Notes: generated by a model from the sequence alone, not told the origin. Positions 40,391-48,298 are shown, counted from the stretch's first letter. The stretch: DNA of 64,000 bases from Poindextera sp041691315 (GCA_041691315.1 JBEPUW010000012.1:1-64000); one strand, 5' to 3'. Translations and numbers: made by a program.

Positions 40391-41116
40391 CTAAAGCGGC
40401 TTGCGGAACCGGTACAGAAACTGGTCCGTCTTGCCGCGGATCGCCGGGTTGAACACCAGCAGCGTGTGGTCGTCGGCCGGATTGACCAGCACCGGGCTCT
40501 CGCCATCGAACACGAATCCTGCGGCGGTGACCTCCGCCTTTACGGAGGCGGGGTCGATGCGGTGCAGGGTGTCGGTGTCGCGCAGGCCGGAGCCGGGGGC
40601 CGCGGCGTGGTCGAGGACGACGAAGACGCCGCCGGGCTTGAGCGCGGCATAGACGTTGCGGTTGAAGCGGGAGACGTCGGCCGGCCCCATGAACTTGTCG
40701 TGCAGGTCGTGGTAGTTCTGCCGGATGAAGACCTCGTCCAGGCCCGACGGCAGGGTCGGGGCGTCGATCGGGGCGACTATGTCGACAACATTGGCGTAGG
40801 CCGGGTCGGACGCGAGGCCCTTCAGCAGGCTCAGCACTTCCGGATGGGCCTTGGCGATCTCCGTCGGCTCATAGGCGTAGACCTTGCCGGTGGGGCCGAC
40901 CGCCTGGCTGAAGGCGCGCACGAAGCGGCCGGCGATGATGTCGGCGATGCGGTCGCCGGGCTTGACGCCGATGAAGGCGATGACCTCGGCGCGCTTCAGC
41001 GCCGGGTCGGTCAGAGCATCTTCCGACGCGGCCTGGGTGGCTGCGGCGGACGCCCAGCTGAGCGTGATCAGGAGCAGGAGGCCGGCGGCGCCGGCGGCCA
41101 GGTTGCGCTTGTTCAT
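40391..41116 (-). CDS. Exported SAM-methyltransferase-like protein
   Basis: A 241-aa protein with a Sec signal (NLAAGAAGLLLLITLSWASA, cleavage near AAA-TQA). The core is a class I methyltransferase-like Rossmann domain: IAFIGVKPGDRIADIIAGRF, VYAYEPTEIAKAHPEVLSLL, and LKPGGVFVVLDHAAAPG. The usual glycine-rich SAM loop is altered to ADIIAGRF. Export to a compartment without SAM suggests either another ligand or a non-catalytic role. Similar exported proteins occur in Caulobacterales and Xanthomonadales. Confidence 0.8.
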   Translation of the reverse strand: MNKRNLAAGAAGLLLLITLSWASAAATQAASEDALTDPALKRAEVIAFIGVKPGDRIADIIAGRFVRAFSQAVGPTGKVYAYEPTEIAKAHPEVLSLLKGLASDPAYANVVDIVAPIDAPTLPSGLDEVFIRQNYHDLHDKFMGPADVSRFNRNVYAALKPGGVFVVLDHAAAPGSGLRDTDTLHRIDPASVKAEVTAAGFVFDGESPVLVNPADDHTLLVFNPAIRGKTDQFLYRFRKPL

Positions 41117-41151
41117 GACGTTTTCCCCCGATTGTTGGTCCGAGCTTAAGC

Positions 41152-42516
41152 TTACCGGGAGTTTTGGCTAGAGGGCCCCGCCAACTTGAGCGCCGCCAAC
41201 ACGACGATCCCGGCGAGCATCACGCCCGCGCCATAGAGGGCGCCGGCGCCGAGGTCGAGCAGCGAGGCTGCAAACATGTAGAGCGCCAGCACCGCGAACG
41301 CCGCCGGGAACAGCGGATAGAACGGCGTGCGGACCGGCCGGGTCGCGTCCGGGAACCTGTGGTGCAGGATCATCAGGGCGCCCATGCTGAGCACGATGAA
41401 GGCCCAGTAGACCGGGGTCATGTAGTCGACCATGGCGCTGAAGCCGCTGGCCGCGAACCCGCCCGCCACGACCAGGACGATGGCGCAGCCGCCCTCGGCC
41501 AGCACCGCGCGGGCGGGCACGCCGCGCGTCCCGTCCCAGCGGCCGAAGGCGGCCAGGGCCGGGGTGTCGCGGGCGGCGGCGTAAGATGTGCGGGCGCCGA
41601 CGATCAGGGTGGAGTTGATGCTGGCGATGGCCGAGACCCCGACCACCGCGACGATCAGGGTCTTGCCGGCCGGGCCGAAGGCGCGGCCGAGCAGGTCGGC
41701 CGCCGGCGCGGTGCTTTGCGCCAGCCCAGCCTGGCCTAACCCCACCAGCATGGCCCCGTTCAGGGCCAGGTAGATGGCCATCAGCAGCGCCAGGCTGCCG
41801 ATGATGGCCACCAGCATGCCGCGGCGGTCGTGGCGGACCTCGGCCGAGAGGGTGGCCGCGTCGCTCCAGCCGCCATAGGCCAGGAAGATGTAGATCAGGG
41901 CGACCGAGAATGACTTGAGCGACGGGGCTTGGGCGGGCGCGCTCGCGATGACGGCGGCGGGCAGCTGATGGGTTGCGGCCAGCTTGATCGCCGCGATGAC
42001 CACGGCGGCGAAGCCGGCGGTGACCAGGCCGATCAGCCCGGCCTGGGTGATGAAGCCCAGACGCACGTGCATCAGGTTCAGACCCGTCAGGGCCGCCACC
42101 GTGCCGACCGCGAACAGCGTGTGGCCGAGCGGATTCAGCGGCAGCAGCGCGGCCGCGTAATCGGCGAACATGAAGGCCATCAGCGCGATCCAGCCGGTGT
42201 GCATGATCGAAAACCGCGACCAGGCGAACAGCAGGCCGACCTCCGCCCCATAGGCCTTGCGCAGAAAGCTGTAGTCGCCGCCGGCGTCGGGAAAGGCGGT
42301 GGCCATCTCGACATAGCACAGCGCCCCCACCATCGAGACCAACCCGCCCAGCACCCACAGGCCGTAGAAGTGCCAATGGCCGACATTCAGCGCCACGGTC
42401 GGGGCGGTCTTCAGCGTGTCGGTGGTCATGATCATGCCCAGCGCCAGCACAGTGGCGTGCACGACCCCCAGGTGCCGACGCGGCGCGGCGGGCGACGGGT
42501 GGTGGGTGTCTTTCAT
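41152..42516 (-). CDS. APC-family amino-acid permease
   Basis: A 454-aa permease with about 12 helices. The first helix (HATVLALGMIMTTDTLKTAP) replaces the usual Gly-rich start, and DAGGDYSFLRKAYGAEVGLL and EVRHDRRGMLVAIIG are typical loops of the APC/LAT group. It probably imports or exchanges amino acids with protons. ATG 42516 (MKDTHHPSPAAP) is chosen; the longer frame extends into a palindromic repeat. No catabolic genes adjoin to identify the substrate. Confidence 0.85.
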   Translation of the reverse strand: MKDTHHPSPAAPRRHLGVVHATVLALGMIMTTDTLKTAPTVALNVGHWHFYGLWVLGGLVSMVGALCYVEMATAFPDAGGDYSFLRKAYGAEVGLLFAWSRFSIMHTGWIALMAFMFADYAAALLPLNPLGHTLFAVGTVAALTGLNLMHVRLGFITQAGLIGLVTAGFAAVVIAAIKLAATHQLPAAVIASAPAQAPSLKSFSVALIYIFLAYGGWSDAATLSAEVRHDRRGMLVAIIGSLALLMAIYLALNGAMLVGLGQAGLAQSTAPAADLLGRAFGPAGKTLIVAVVGVSAIASINSTLIVGARTSYAAARDTPALAAFGRWDGTRGVPARAVLAEGGCAIVLVVAGGFAASGFSAMVDYMTPVYWAFIVLSMGALMILHHRFPDATRPVRTPFYPLFPAAFAVLALYMFAASLLDLGAGALYGAGVMLAGIVVLAALKLAGPSSQNSR

Positions 42517-42583
42517 CGGGCGCCCCGCGCGAGTTGGCAGGCTGAGGCTAGAGGCTGAGCAAGTTTGCGGCAAACCCGGTCTA

Positions 42584-42616
42584 GCGTCCCTTCTCCCCTC
42601 GCGGGAAAAGGGACGC
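42584..42616. repeat. Palindromic repeat GCGTCCCTTCTCCC
   Basis: GCGTCCCTTCTCCC (42584-42597) and GGGAAAAGGGACGC (42603-42616) are inverted with one mismatch. It belongs to the same family as the hairpins at 22180 and 38535. It lies between the divergent permease gene and the small membrane peptide gene. Confidence 0.65.
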
Positions 42617-42709
42617 GTAAATCTGGCTGAGCCAAATGGTCCCATGGCCGCGACTCGCCTCCGACGCTAGTTTCGCCGTTTCCCAGCGATCACAACGGAG
42701 ACGGCGGCG

Positions 42710-42823
42710 GTGGATAGCTTTTGGTTGGTCGGGGCCTTTGTCGGGTCGGGGCTGTTCATTTTTGTCGGCGGGCCGCTGATCAGGCGGCTGTTGCAGAGCG
42801 TGCGCGGCGCCGCGGCGGACTAG
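42710..42823 (+). CDS. Small single-helix membrane protein, 37 aa
   Basis: A GTG-started ORF with GGAG about nine bases upstream. The product has one membrane helix (DSFWLVGAFVGSGLFIFVGG) and a basic amphipathic tail (PLIRRLLQSVRGAAAD). Its composition and RBS support expression. Small proteins of this form often modulate transporters or stress responses; no homologue is recognised. Confidence 0.5.
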   Translation: MDSFWLVGAFVGSGLFIFVGGPLIRRLLQSVRGAAAD

Positions 42824-42934
42824 GTTTCCGCTCCAACAAGCCTGACCGTATCGGAACCGCACAGGCGCTGAGCGATTTCCTTTCCAACATAGCCGCGTCG
42901 CATCCGACACGGTGGGACCGAAAGGAACGTTCAG

Positions 42935-43192
42935 ATGTCCATTATCGCGTGGCTTGTCGTCGGCCTGGTGGCCGGCTGGATCGGCAGCATGATCGTCAAC
43001 CGCGGCGGCGAAGGTCCGTTGCTCGACATCGTGCTGGGGATCGTCGGCGCTTTCGTCGGCGGCTTTCTGTTCAACATGCTGGGCCACACCGGGGTCAACG
43101 GCATCAATCTCTACAGCATCGTCGTGGCCGTGATCGGCTCGATCGTCGTGCTGGTGATCTACCACGCCCTCTTCCGCCGCCGCGCCCTCTAA
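42935..43192 (+). CDS. GlsB/YeaQ/YmgE-family stress membrane protein
   Basis: An 85-aa protein with three hydrophobic segments and the transglycosylase-associated family motifs IIAWLVVGLVAGWIGSMIV, LDIVLGIVGAFVGGFLFNML, and IVVAVIGSIVVLVIYHAL. These proteins are induced by general or acid stress in enterobacteria; the mechanism is unknown. ATG 42935 follows AAAGGAACG. A clear terminator follows 21 bp after the stop. Confidence 0.85.
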   Translation: MSIIAWLVVGLVAGWIGSMIVNRGGEGPLLDIVLGIVGAFVGGFLFNMLGHTGVNGINLYSIVVAVIGSIVVLVIYHALFRRRAL

Positions 43193-43213
43193 GGGGCCAG
43201 CTGCAGCATCGTC

Positions 43214-43250
43214 AGGCCGGCGGGCGCGCAAGCCTCCGCCGGCCTTTTTT
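43214..43250 (+). terminator. Rho-independent terminator after GlsB gene
   Basis: AGGCCGGCGG (43214-43223) is complementary to CCGCCGGCCT (43236-43245), with a 12-nt loop and six T (43245-43250). It lies 21 bp after the stop of the GlsB/YeaQ gene and should end its transcript. Confidence 0.75.
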
Positions 43251-43295
43251 GGCGCCCAGTTTTCCCGTATGGCCACCGCCGCTACCTTCTTTTTC

Positions 43296-43429
43296 CGTCA
43301 TGGCCCGACTTGTTCGGGCCACCCATGAACGCGATCATTCCCGATAGGGCGTGACCGTCGGGGAGGGCCGGCGGCTGCTGATCCGAACGCGGTGTTCATG
43401 GGTGGCCCGGACAAGCCGGGCCATGACGG
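43296..43429. repeat. Composite palindromic repeat, copy 4
   Basis: The left arm is CGTCATGGCCCGACTTGTTC-GGGCCACCCATGAACGC and the right arm GTTCATGGGTGGCCCGGACA...GGGCCATGACGG. The interior of ~65 bp (GATAGGGCGTGACCGTCGGG) is unlike copies 1-3. It lies between the GlsB and DUF3008 genes. Confidence 0.85.
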
Positions 43430-43518
43430 AGGGGGTGAGGGACCGCGCGCTATTTTCACCGGCCGCGAACCCGACGCAGCCCTTGGCGTCGAACCTCCGA
43501 CAAACGATGGAGGTTCGC

Positions 43519-43707
43519 ATGCCCGCAAAATCCGCCGCCCAACAGAAGGCCGCCGGCGCGGCGCTTTCCGCCAAGCGCGGCGATACCCCAAAGAGCAAGC
43601 TGCAGGGCGCGTCCAAGTCGATGGAAAAGTCGATGAGCGAAAAGCAGCTCGAGGAGTTCGCCCACACCAAGCGCAAGGGCAAGCCCGAGCATGTGGCCAA
43701 GAACTAG
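43519..43707 (+). CDS. DUF3008 family protein
   Basis: A 62-aa basic protein matching DUF3008 closely (PAKSAAQQKAAGAALSAKRG, SKLQGASKSMEKSMSEKQLE, EFAHTKRKGKPEHVAKN). The family is widespread in Proteobacteria and may be DNA- or stress-associated, but has no known function. ATG 43519 has an ideal GGAGG six bases upstream; the in-frame earlier ATG lies inside that RBS. Confidence 0.85.
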   Translation: MPAKSAAQQKAAGAALSAKRGDTPKSKLQGASKSMEKSMSEKQLEEFAHTKRKGKPEHVAKN

Positions 43708-43716
43708 CCGCCGCCG

Positions 43717-44082
43717 TCAGTACGGGTTCAGCTCGACGATGCGCTGGCTGTCGACCTTGAAGCGGACTTTTTCGCCGACGGTGGCGCCGGTAAGCAACTC
43801 CGGCCTGGCGACCGTGAAGGGCATGGTCCCGGCCGGCCAGTTGCGCGCTTCCACCGGTTCGTAGGCGATGGTCACGTTGTTTGACGCCGGATCGATCGCC
43901 TTGATCACGCCGACGATGTCGCTGTCGCTCACCGGGACTGGGTGGGGCGTAGCGGGGCCGGGGTGCGCAGAGCCCCCGCCGCCATGGCGTTGGCTGCCGC
44001 CGCCAGCGCCGCCGTACTGGGCCTGGGCGGCGGTCGCGGCCATCAGCACGATGGCGAGCGCGGGAACGACTGGATTACGCAT
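43717..44082 (-). CDS. Periplasmic copper-binding-like protein (CusF-type)
   Basis: A 121-aa protein with a Sec signal (RNPVVPALAIVLMAATAAQA), a Gly/His-rich linker (GGGSQRHGGGGSAHPGPATP) and a C-terminal OB-like domain (DIVGVIKAIDPASNNVTIAY, ARNWPAGTMPFTVARPELLT, VGEKVRFKVDSQRIVELNP) fitting the CusF fold. In CusF a Trp and two Met bind Cu(I)/Ag(I); here Trp and Met are present in WPAGTMPF. The His-rich linker may also hold metal. No cusCBA genes are adjacent. Confidence 0.75.
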   Translation of the reverse strand: MRNPVVPALAIVLMAATAAQAQYGGAGGGSQRHGGGGSAHPGPATPHPVPVSDSDIVGVIKAIDPASNNVTIAYEPVEARNWPAGTMPFTVARPELLTGATVGEKVRFKVDSQRIVELNPY

Positions 44083-44206
44083 GATCTCGCCCAAGGGGAT
44101 GAGAGGTTTCTTTAGCCCTCGCAATAGGGCGCCGGAAAGACAAACCGATCTCGCCGCTGAAATCTGGCGGCTACAAAGTCTGGCCGAGGTGAGCTAGGGA
44201 GGCGAC

Positions 44207-45067
44207 ATGACCGAGACGGCGGACAAGACGAGGGGCGGAGCCTCGCCGGAGGCAATCCAGGCCCACTACGACGTCGGCAACGGCTTCTACCGGCTGTGGC
44301 TGGATCCGACCCTGACCTATTCCTGCGCGCTGTGGGACGACGCCGACGACACGCTGGAGGCTGCTCAACTGCGCAAGCTGGCCTGGATCGCCGAGCCGGC
44401 GCTCAAGCGTGGGGCCAGGCGCGTGCTGGACATCGGCTGCGGCTGGGGCGGCATGCTGGCGCACCTGACCGCCGGCGGCGTCGAGCATGGGGTCGGCCTG
44501 ACGCTCAGCCAGGAGCAGTTCGACTATGTGACCGCGCTCAAATTGCCCGGCGTCGAGGTGCGGCTGGACAGTTGGCGCGATCATCGGCCGGACGCGCCCT
44601 ACGACGCCATCGTCTCGGTCGGGGCCTTCGAGCATTTCGCCGACCTCGACCTCAGCGAAGAGCGGCGGATGGCGATCTATCGGGAGTTCTTCGAGGCCTG
44701 CCACCGCTGGCTGGCGCCCGGCGCGCCGCTGGTGCTGCAGACCATCGCCTATGGCCCAGTGCCGGCCCTCGCCGGCCGCGAGCTCTTCCTGGAGTATTTC
44801 CCGGAGTCCGACCTGCCCCGGCCGTTCGAGATATTCAACGCCAGCGACGGCCTGTTCGAAGTCACGGCCTTCCGCAACGACCGCGAGGATTATATCCGCA
44901 CCCTGAAAGCCTGGCACCGCAACCTGCGCGCCCAGCGCGACGCCGCGGTGGCCGAGGTCGGCGAGGCCAAGGTCGAGTTCTACAAACGCTACCTCGGCGC
45001 CTCGACCATGATGTTCGCGGCCCGGAACACGGTCCTGCTCCGCCTCAAGATGACCCGGGTCCCGTAG
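44207..45067 (+). CDS. Cyclopropane-fatty-acyl-phospholipid synthase-like methyltransferase
   Basis: A 286-aa SAM-dependent enzyme. IQAHYDVGNGFYRLWLDPTL and TYSCALW are the CFA-synthase/mycolic acid cyclopropane synthase signature; VLDIGCGWGGMLAHLTAGG binds SAM; VSVGAFEHFADLDLSEERRM holds the bicarbonate-coordinating Glu-His. It lacks the ~90-residue N-terminal domain of E. coli Cfa, like mycobacterial-type enzymes. It probably methylates or cyclopropanates unsaturated acyl chains on lipids. Confidence 0.85.
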   Translation: MTETADKTRGGASPEAIQAHYDVGNGFYRLWLDPTLTYSCALWDDADDTLEAAQLRKLAWIAEPALKRGARRVLDIGCGWGGMLAHLTAGGVEHGVGLTLSQEQFDYVTALKLPGVEVRLDSWRDHRPDAPYDAIVSVGAFEHFADLDLSEERRMAIYREFFEACHRWLAPGAPLVLQTIAYGPVPALAGRELFLEYFPESDLPRPFEIFNASDGLFEVTAFRNDREDYIRTLKAWHRNLRAQRDAAVAEVGEAKVEFYKRYLGASTMMFAARNTVLLRLKMTRVP

Positions 45068-45101
45068 GCTCCAGAGCCCGGCGCGCAAAACCACCCCCCA
45101 C

Positions 45102-45233
45102 CGTCATGGCCCGGCTTGTCCGGGCCATCCATGGACACCGAGTTTGGGTCCGTGGCCGCTGCCGTCCCGACCGTCGCGGCCAATCGGAACGGCCCGCGTT
45201 CATGGGTGGCCCGAACAAGTCGGGCCATGACGG
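45102..45233. repeat. Composite palindromic repeat, copy 5
   Basis: The left arm is CGTCATGGCCCGGCTTGTCC-GGGCCATCCATGGACACC (a variant with ATCCATGG) and the right arm GTTCATGGGTGGCCCGAACA...GGGCCATGACGG. The ~60-bp interior is distinct. It separates the convergent CFA-like and SbmA genes. Confidence 0.85.
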
Positions 45234-45285
45234 GAGGGAAATGGCCGCGCCTCGCCCCCTTCGCGGGACGAGCGGATTAAATGCC

Positions 45286-46527
45286 CTAAGTCACCGCATC
45301 GGGCACGGTTTCCAACGTCGGCATCGGTTCGCCGGCGATCGTGGCTTCGAAGCCGCGCAGGCGTTTGTAGACCGAGATCAGGTCGACGATCGTGGTCCAG
45401 GAATTGACCAGGTACTGGAAGGACGAGCGCACCTGGTCGAAGGCGTTCAGGATCTGGTTCAGCAGGCCCAGCGTGATGGCCCCGGCGACGATGGTCGGGC
45501 CGAGGATGATGTAGGGGAAGATGTTGTCGACCTGCAGATACAGATAGCGGCCGACGTTGAAGTACAGATAGTTGAAATATAACCGGAAATAGTTGCGCCG
45601 GACATTGTTGAACAGCTCCACCAGCGTCGGCGGCTGGGCCCGGGCGGCTTCGTCCTCGCCATAGACCAGCTCCTTGCGGTAGGCGGCCTCGACCCGCTGG
45701 TTGCGGAACTCCAGCCCCGGCAGGCGCACGCCGATCAGGGCCAGGAAGCTGGTGCCGAACAGCGACCAGAAGATCGCCGCCAGCACCAGCGGCTGCGGCA
45801 CGCGGCCGATCAGCGGCAGGGTGGTGACGTGCAGCGACAGCGTCACCAGCACCGGCAGGAAGGCGATCAGGGTCATGATCGAATTGACCAGGCTGCCGCC
45901 CAGGTCCTCGACCGTGGTGGAAAACCGCATGGTGTCTTCCTGGATGCGCTGGGAGGCGCCCTCGACCTTCCTCAAGCTCGCCCAGTGGTCGACGTAGTAG
46001 TTGTTCATCGCTGTGCGCCAGCGGAACACATAGTGGCTGGTGAAAAAGGCGATCAGCACGCCGGCGGTCACCGCCACCAGCACGATGTAGGAGAAGGTGG
46101 CGAGCTGGGCGTAAAACTGGGCCACGGTGACGTGGCCGGTGTGGCTGAGCGCCGCCTGCACCAGGTCGTAGAACGGGCCATACCAGGTGTTGACCGCGAC
46201 GCTGACCTCGACCTGCAGATAGGTGGCGAAGACGATCAGGGCCGAGCCCCAGATCGACCAGCGCGCCCAGGGATGCGGCGCGACGATGCGCCAGAAGCCG
46301 GCGAACAGGGCCACGGCCACCCAGAAGTAGATGTAGAACCACAGGAAGGGCGTCGACCAGAACATCGAGACGCCGACGACCGGCGCTGCGTTCGGGCCGG
46401 CCGGCGGCAGGCCGATGACCGCACCCCAGCCCCTGGCGCCCAGATACCAGAGCCCGACCGCGAACCCGATCCAGACCAGGACCGAAATGAAGAAGGGCCG
46501 CGGGCGCGGAAAGAAGGAGACGAACAT
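45286..46527 (-). CDS. sbmA: Peptide antibiotic transporter SbmA/BacA family
   Basis: A 413-aa inner-membrane protein near the 406 residues of E. coli SbmA. Landmarks are FFPRPRPFFISVLVWIGFAV at the start, YLQVEVSVAVNTWYGPFYDL, FFTSHYVFRWRTAMNNYYVD, the RIQEDTMRFSTTVEDLGGSL motif, and VYKRLRGFEATI at the end. SbmA imports proline-rich peptides, microcins and bleomycin with protons, and BacA in Rhizobiales handles host peptides and very-long-chain lipid effects. It dimerises and lacks an ATPase domain. Monocistronic, divergent from the DUF3309-like gene. Confidence 0.9.
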   Translation of the reverse strand: MFVSFFPRPRPFFISVLVWIGFAVGLWYLGARGWGAVIGLPPAGPNAAPVVGVSMFWSTPFLWFYIYFWVAVALFAGFWRIVAPHPWARWSIWGSALIVFATYLQVEVSVAVNTWYGPFYDLVQAALSHTGHVTVAQFYAQLATFSYIVLVAVTAGVLIAFFTSHYVFRWRTAMNNYYVDHWASLRKVEGASQRIQEDTMRFSTTVEDLGGSLVNSIMTLIAFLPVLVTLSLHVTTLPLIGRVPQPLVLAAIFWSLFGTSFLALIGVRLPGLEFRNQRVEAAYRKELVYGEDEAARAQPPTLVELFNNVRRNYFRLYFNYLYFNVGRYLYLQVDNIFPYIILGPTIVAGAITLGLLNQILNAFDQVRSSFQYLVNSWTTIVDLISVYKRLRGFEATIAGEPMPTLETVPDAVT

Positions 46528-46666
46528 GGCAAAGGGTCCTCGCTCGAGCGGAATCGGCGGCTAGCTCAGGGTAGCGGCGAAAAGGCGGCGGCGGAACGAT
46601 GTGCCCGGCGCGCCGTTGAAAGCCTAGCCGCAGGCACGCAGGCGGCGCGGGTTGGACGGGCGAACC

Positions 46667-46831
46667 ATGACACTGATCATCATCATCATCGTCCTGTTGC
46701 TGCTGTTCGGCGGCGGTGGCGGTTACTACGCTCACAGAAGCTATGGCGGGCGCGGCCTTGGCGGCGTGCTCGGCCTGGTGCTCATCGTGATTGTGCTGCT
46801 GTGGCTGTTCCGGGGCGGTCTGGGAATCTAG
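46667..46831 (+). CDS. Small membrane protein, DUF3309-like
   Basis: A 54-aa protein with two hydrophobic helices (LIIIIIVLLLLFGGGGGYYA and GVLGLVLIVIVLLWLF) joined by a short GHR-type loop (HRSYGGRGLG). The arrangement of poly-Ile/Leu, Gly-Gly-Gly and a second helix fits the DUF3309 group seen throughout Alphaproteobacteria. Its stop abuts the end of the convergent YccF gene (1-bp gap). Not in the conventional size range of annotated genes, but composition is convincing. Confidence 0.65.
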   Translation: MTLIIIIIVLLLLFGGGGGYYAHRSYGGRGLGGVLGLVLIVIVLLWLFRGGLGI

Positions 46832-46832
46832 C

Positions 46833-47201
46833 TCAGGCCTCGACCACCGCCTTGCCGACCGGCATCAGCGCCAGGGCGGCCAGCTTCAGGTGCTGCCAGG
46901 CGAACGGTATGCCGATGATGCTGACGGCAAGGCCAATGGCCAGCACCAGGTGGTGCAGGGCCAGCCACCAGCCGGCCAGCAACAGCCAGACGATGTTCAG
47001 GAGCAGGCTGGTCGGGCCAAGGTCGCGCTCGACCACCAGCTTGCCGAACGGCCAATAGGCGAACCCCGCCATCCGAAACGCCGCCGGCGCCCACGGCAGC
47101 CCGACAATGGTGATCGCCAGCAACACCCCCGCCAACAGCCACGCCGTGCCCGCGATAAAGCCGCCGAAAATGAGCCAGAGGATGTTGAGGATCAGTCGCA
47201 T
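46833..47201 (-). CDS. YccF-family membrane protein
   Basis: A 122-aa protein containing two diverged YccF repeats, each a helix pair (LILNILWLIFGGFIAGTAWL, ITIVGLPWAPAAFRMAGFAY, then LNIVWLLLAGWWLALHHLVL, VSIIGIPFAWQHLKLAALAL). The duplicated G(L/I)P(W/F)A motif is the hallmark. About four membrane helices. The function is unknown; in other bacteria it is an inner-membrane protein linked to stress. It may be transcribed alone. Confidence 0.85.
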   Translation of the reverse strand: MRLILNILWLIFGGFIAGTAWLLAGVLLAITIVGLPWAPAAFRMAGFAYWPFGKLVVERDLGPTSLLLNIVWLLLAGWWLALHHLVLAIGLAVSIIGIPFAWQHLKLAALALMPVGKAVVEA

Positions 47202-47297
47202 GGGGCGTTTCTCACCTTCTCCGTCATGGGCGAAATGTAAGGGTTCATAGGTCCGGCGGACATCGCCGGCTTAGCCGGGGAAGACAATTATCTTTTC

Positions 47298-47692
47298 CGT
47301 CATGGCCCGACTTGTTCGGGCCACCCATGAGCGCCAAGCTTGGCCTTATGGTCGCGGCAGACGCCTCAATCGCCGTCTACATGATGAGCAACCACAAGAA
47401 CGGCACGCTTTATATCGGTGTGACCAGCCAGTTTCTTCGGCGCATCAGCCAGCATCGCTTGGGATTGCGAAGCGGCTTCACCAAAACCTATGGCCTGACC
47501 CGTCTGGTCTGGTTCACTCAACACGCGGACATGCGCGCGGCGATCCACAACGAAAAGCGGCTGAAAAAGTACAGGCGCGACTGGAAGATCAACCTAATCG
47601 AGCTTGAAAACCCGAACTGGGAGGATCTTTGGCCTGGGCTAGTCGGCGAGGATCGCGACCATGGGTGGCCCGGACAAGCCGGGCCATGACGG
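47298..47692 (+). mobile_element. Composite palindromic element carrying a GIY-YIG gene, copy 6
   Basis: The left arm is CGTCATGGCCCGACTTGTTC-GGGCCACCCATGAGC and the inverted right arm is CATGGGTGGCCCGGACAAGC-CGGGCCATGACGG, the same arms found in the short copies elsewhere. Between them, instead of 30-100 bp of filler, is a GIY-YIG endonuclease gene. Its first in-frame ATG lies at the end of the left arm, and its stop codon TGA is supplied by the right arm (GGGCCATGA). Gene and repeats therefore form one unit of about 395 bp, a possible autonomous version of the short elements. Confidence 0.65.
47327..47689 (+). CDS. GIY-YIG domain endonuclease (COG2827-like)
   Basis: A 120-aa protein containing one GIY-YIG nuclease domain: IAVYMMSNHKNGTLYIGVTS gives the two strands with the paired Tyr, LRRISQHRLG gives the catalytic Arg, and the helix AAIHNEKRLKKYRRDWKINL carries the metal-binding Glu. 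KTYGLTRLVWFTQ is typical of the small one-domain family abundant in Alphaproteobacteria. It has no added DNA-binding domain. ATG 47327 comes from the repeat arm; ATG 47348 (MVAADASIAVYMM) may be the true start. The last seven residues (HGWPGQAGP region) are encoded by the right arm. Confidence 0.8.
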   Translation: MSAKLGLMVAADASIAVYMMSNHKNGTLYIGVTSQFLRRISQHRLGLRSGFTKTYGLTRLVWFTQHADMRAAIHNEKRLKKYRRDWKINLIELENPNWEDLWPGLVGEDRDHGWPGQAGP

Positions 47693-47703
47693 ACAAAAAT
47701 AAC

Positions 47704-47851
47704 CGTCATCCCCCGCTGGAGCGGCTTTAGCCGCGGAATGCGGGGGAACCATGGTCGCCCACGTGGGGAGATGATCATGGGTCAGCTTCACCACGCGAAA
47801 CTCACGTTCTCTGGCGACCATGGGTGGCCCGGACAAGCCGGGCCATGACGG
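47704..47851. repeat. Composite palindromic repeat, copy 7 (hybrid arms)
   Basis: The left arm is of a second type, CGTCATCCCCCGCTGGAGCG-GCTTTAGCCGCGGAATGCGGGGGAACCATG, and the right arm is the common type CATGGGTGGCCCGGACAAGC-CGGGCCATGACGG. It starts 12 bp after the GIY-YIG element, so two elements lie in tandem. The 3' arm ends ten bp before the monooxygenase stop. Confidence 0.8.
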
Positions 47852-47861
47852 TTTTGTTGGA

Positions 47862-48179
47862 TCAGGCCGGCAGCACTTCCTGGATCACTTCGAAGCCTTC
47901 GAATTTCGGGTGGCCGGCGTAGAGGGGTTTGTTGTCGCCGGCGCCTTTGTGGGCGGCGCGGAAGGCGTCGGAGCGGGTCCAGGCTTCGAAGTCGGCGAAA
48001 TCGCGCCAGACCGTGTGTGAGGAATAAAGCGTGTGGTCCGCATCGCTCGGCCCGCGCAGCAGGTGGAAGGCGACGAAGCCCGGCACGCCGTTCAGATGGC
48101 TGTCACGGCTGGTCCACACCGTCTCGAAGGCCTTTTCTTGGCCGGGCAGGACGCTGAAGCGGTTCATGGCGATGTACAT
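47862..48179 (-). CDS. Antibiotic biosynthesis monooxygenase-domain protein
   Basis: A 105-aa dimeric alpha-beta barrel protein (YIAMNRFSVLPGQEKAFETV, SRDSHLNGVPGFVAFHLLRG, LYSSHTVWRDFADFEAWTRS, DAFRAAHKGAGDNKPLYAGH). The arrangement resembles IsdG/HmuQ-type haem-degrading enzymes as well as the ABM quinol monooxygenases. The Asn near the N-terminus (MNRF) and His (AAHKG) are the residues that contact haem in IsdG, so haem degradation is a reasonable option. ATG 48179 has GGAG upstream. Confidence 0.8.
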   Translation of the reverse strand: MYIAMNRFSVLPGQEKAFETVWTSRDSHLNGVPGFVAFHLLRGPSDADHTLYSSHTVWRDFADFEAWTRSDAFRAAHKGAGDNKPLYAGHPKFEGFEVIQEVLPA

Positions 48180-48298
48180 CCGGTCACTCTCCTGAAGCTT
48201 CTTAGGCAATGTCGCGCAACTTGGGCGCAAGGACGAGCCCTTGTTGCCGAGCGCGGCCATCCCTGTCTCAATGCGGGCGCGCATTTCAAGGGGGCTGA

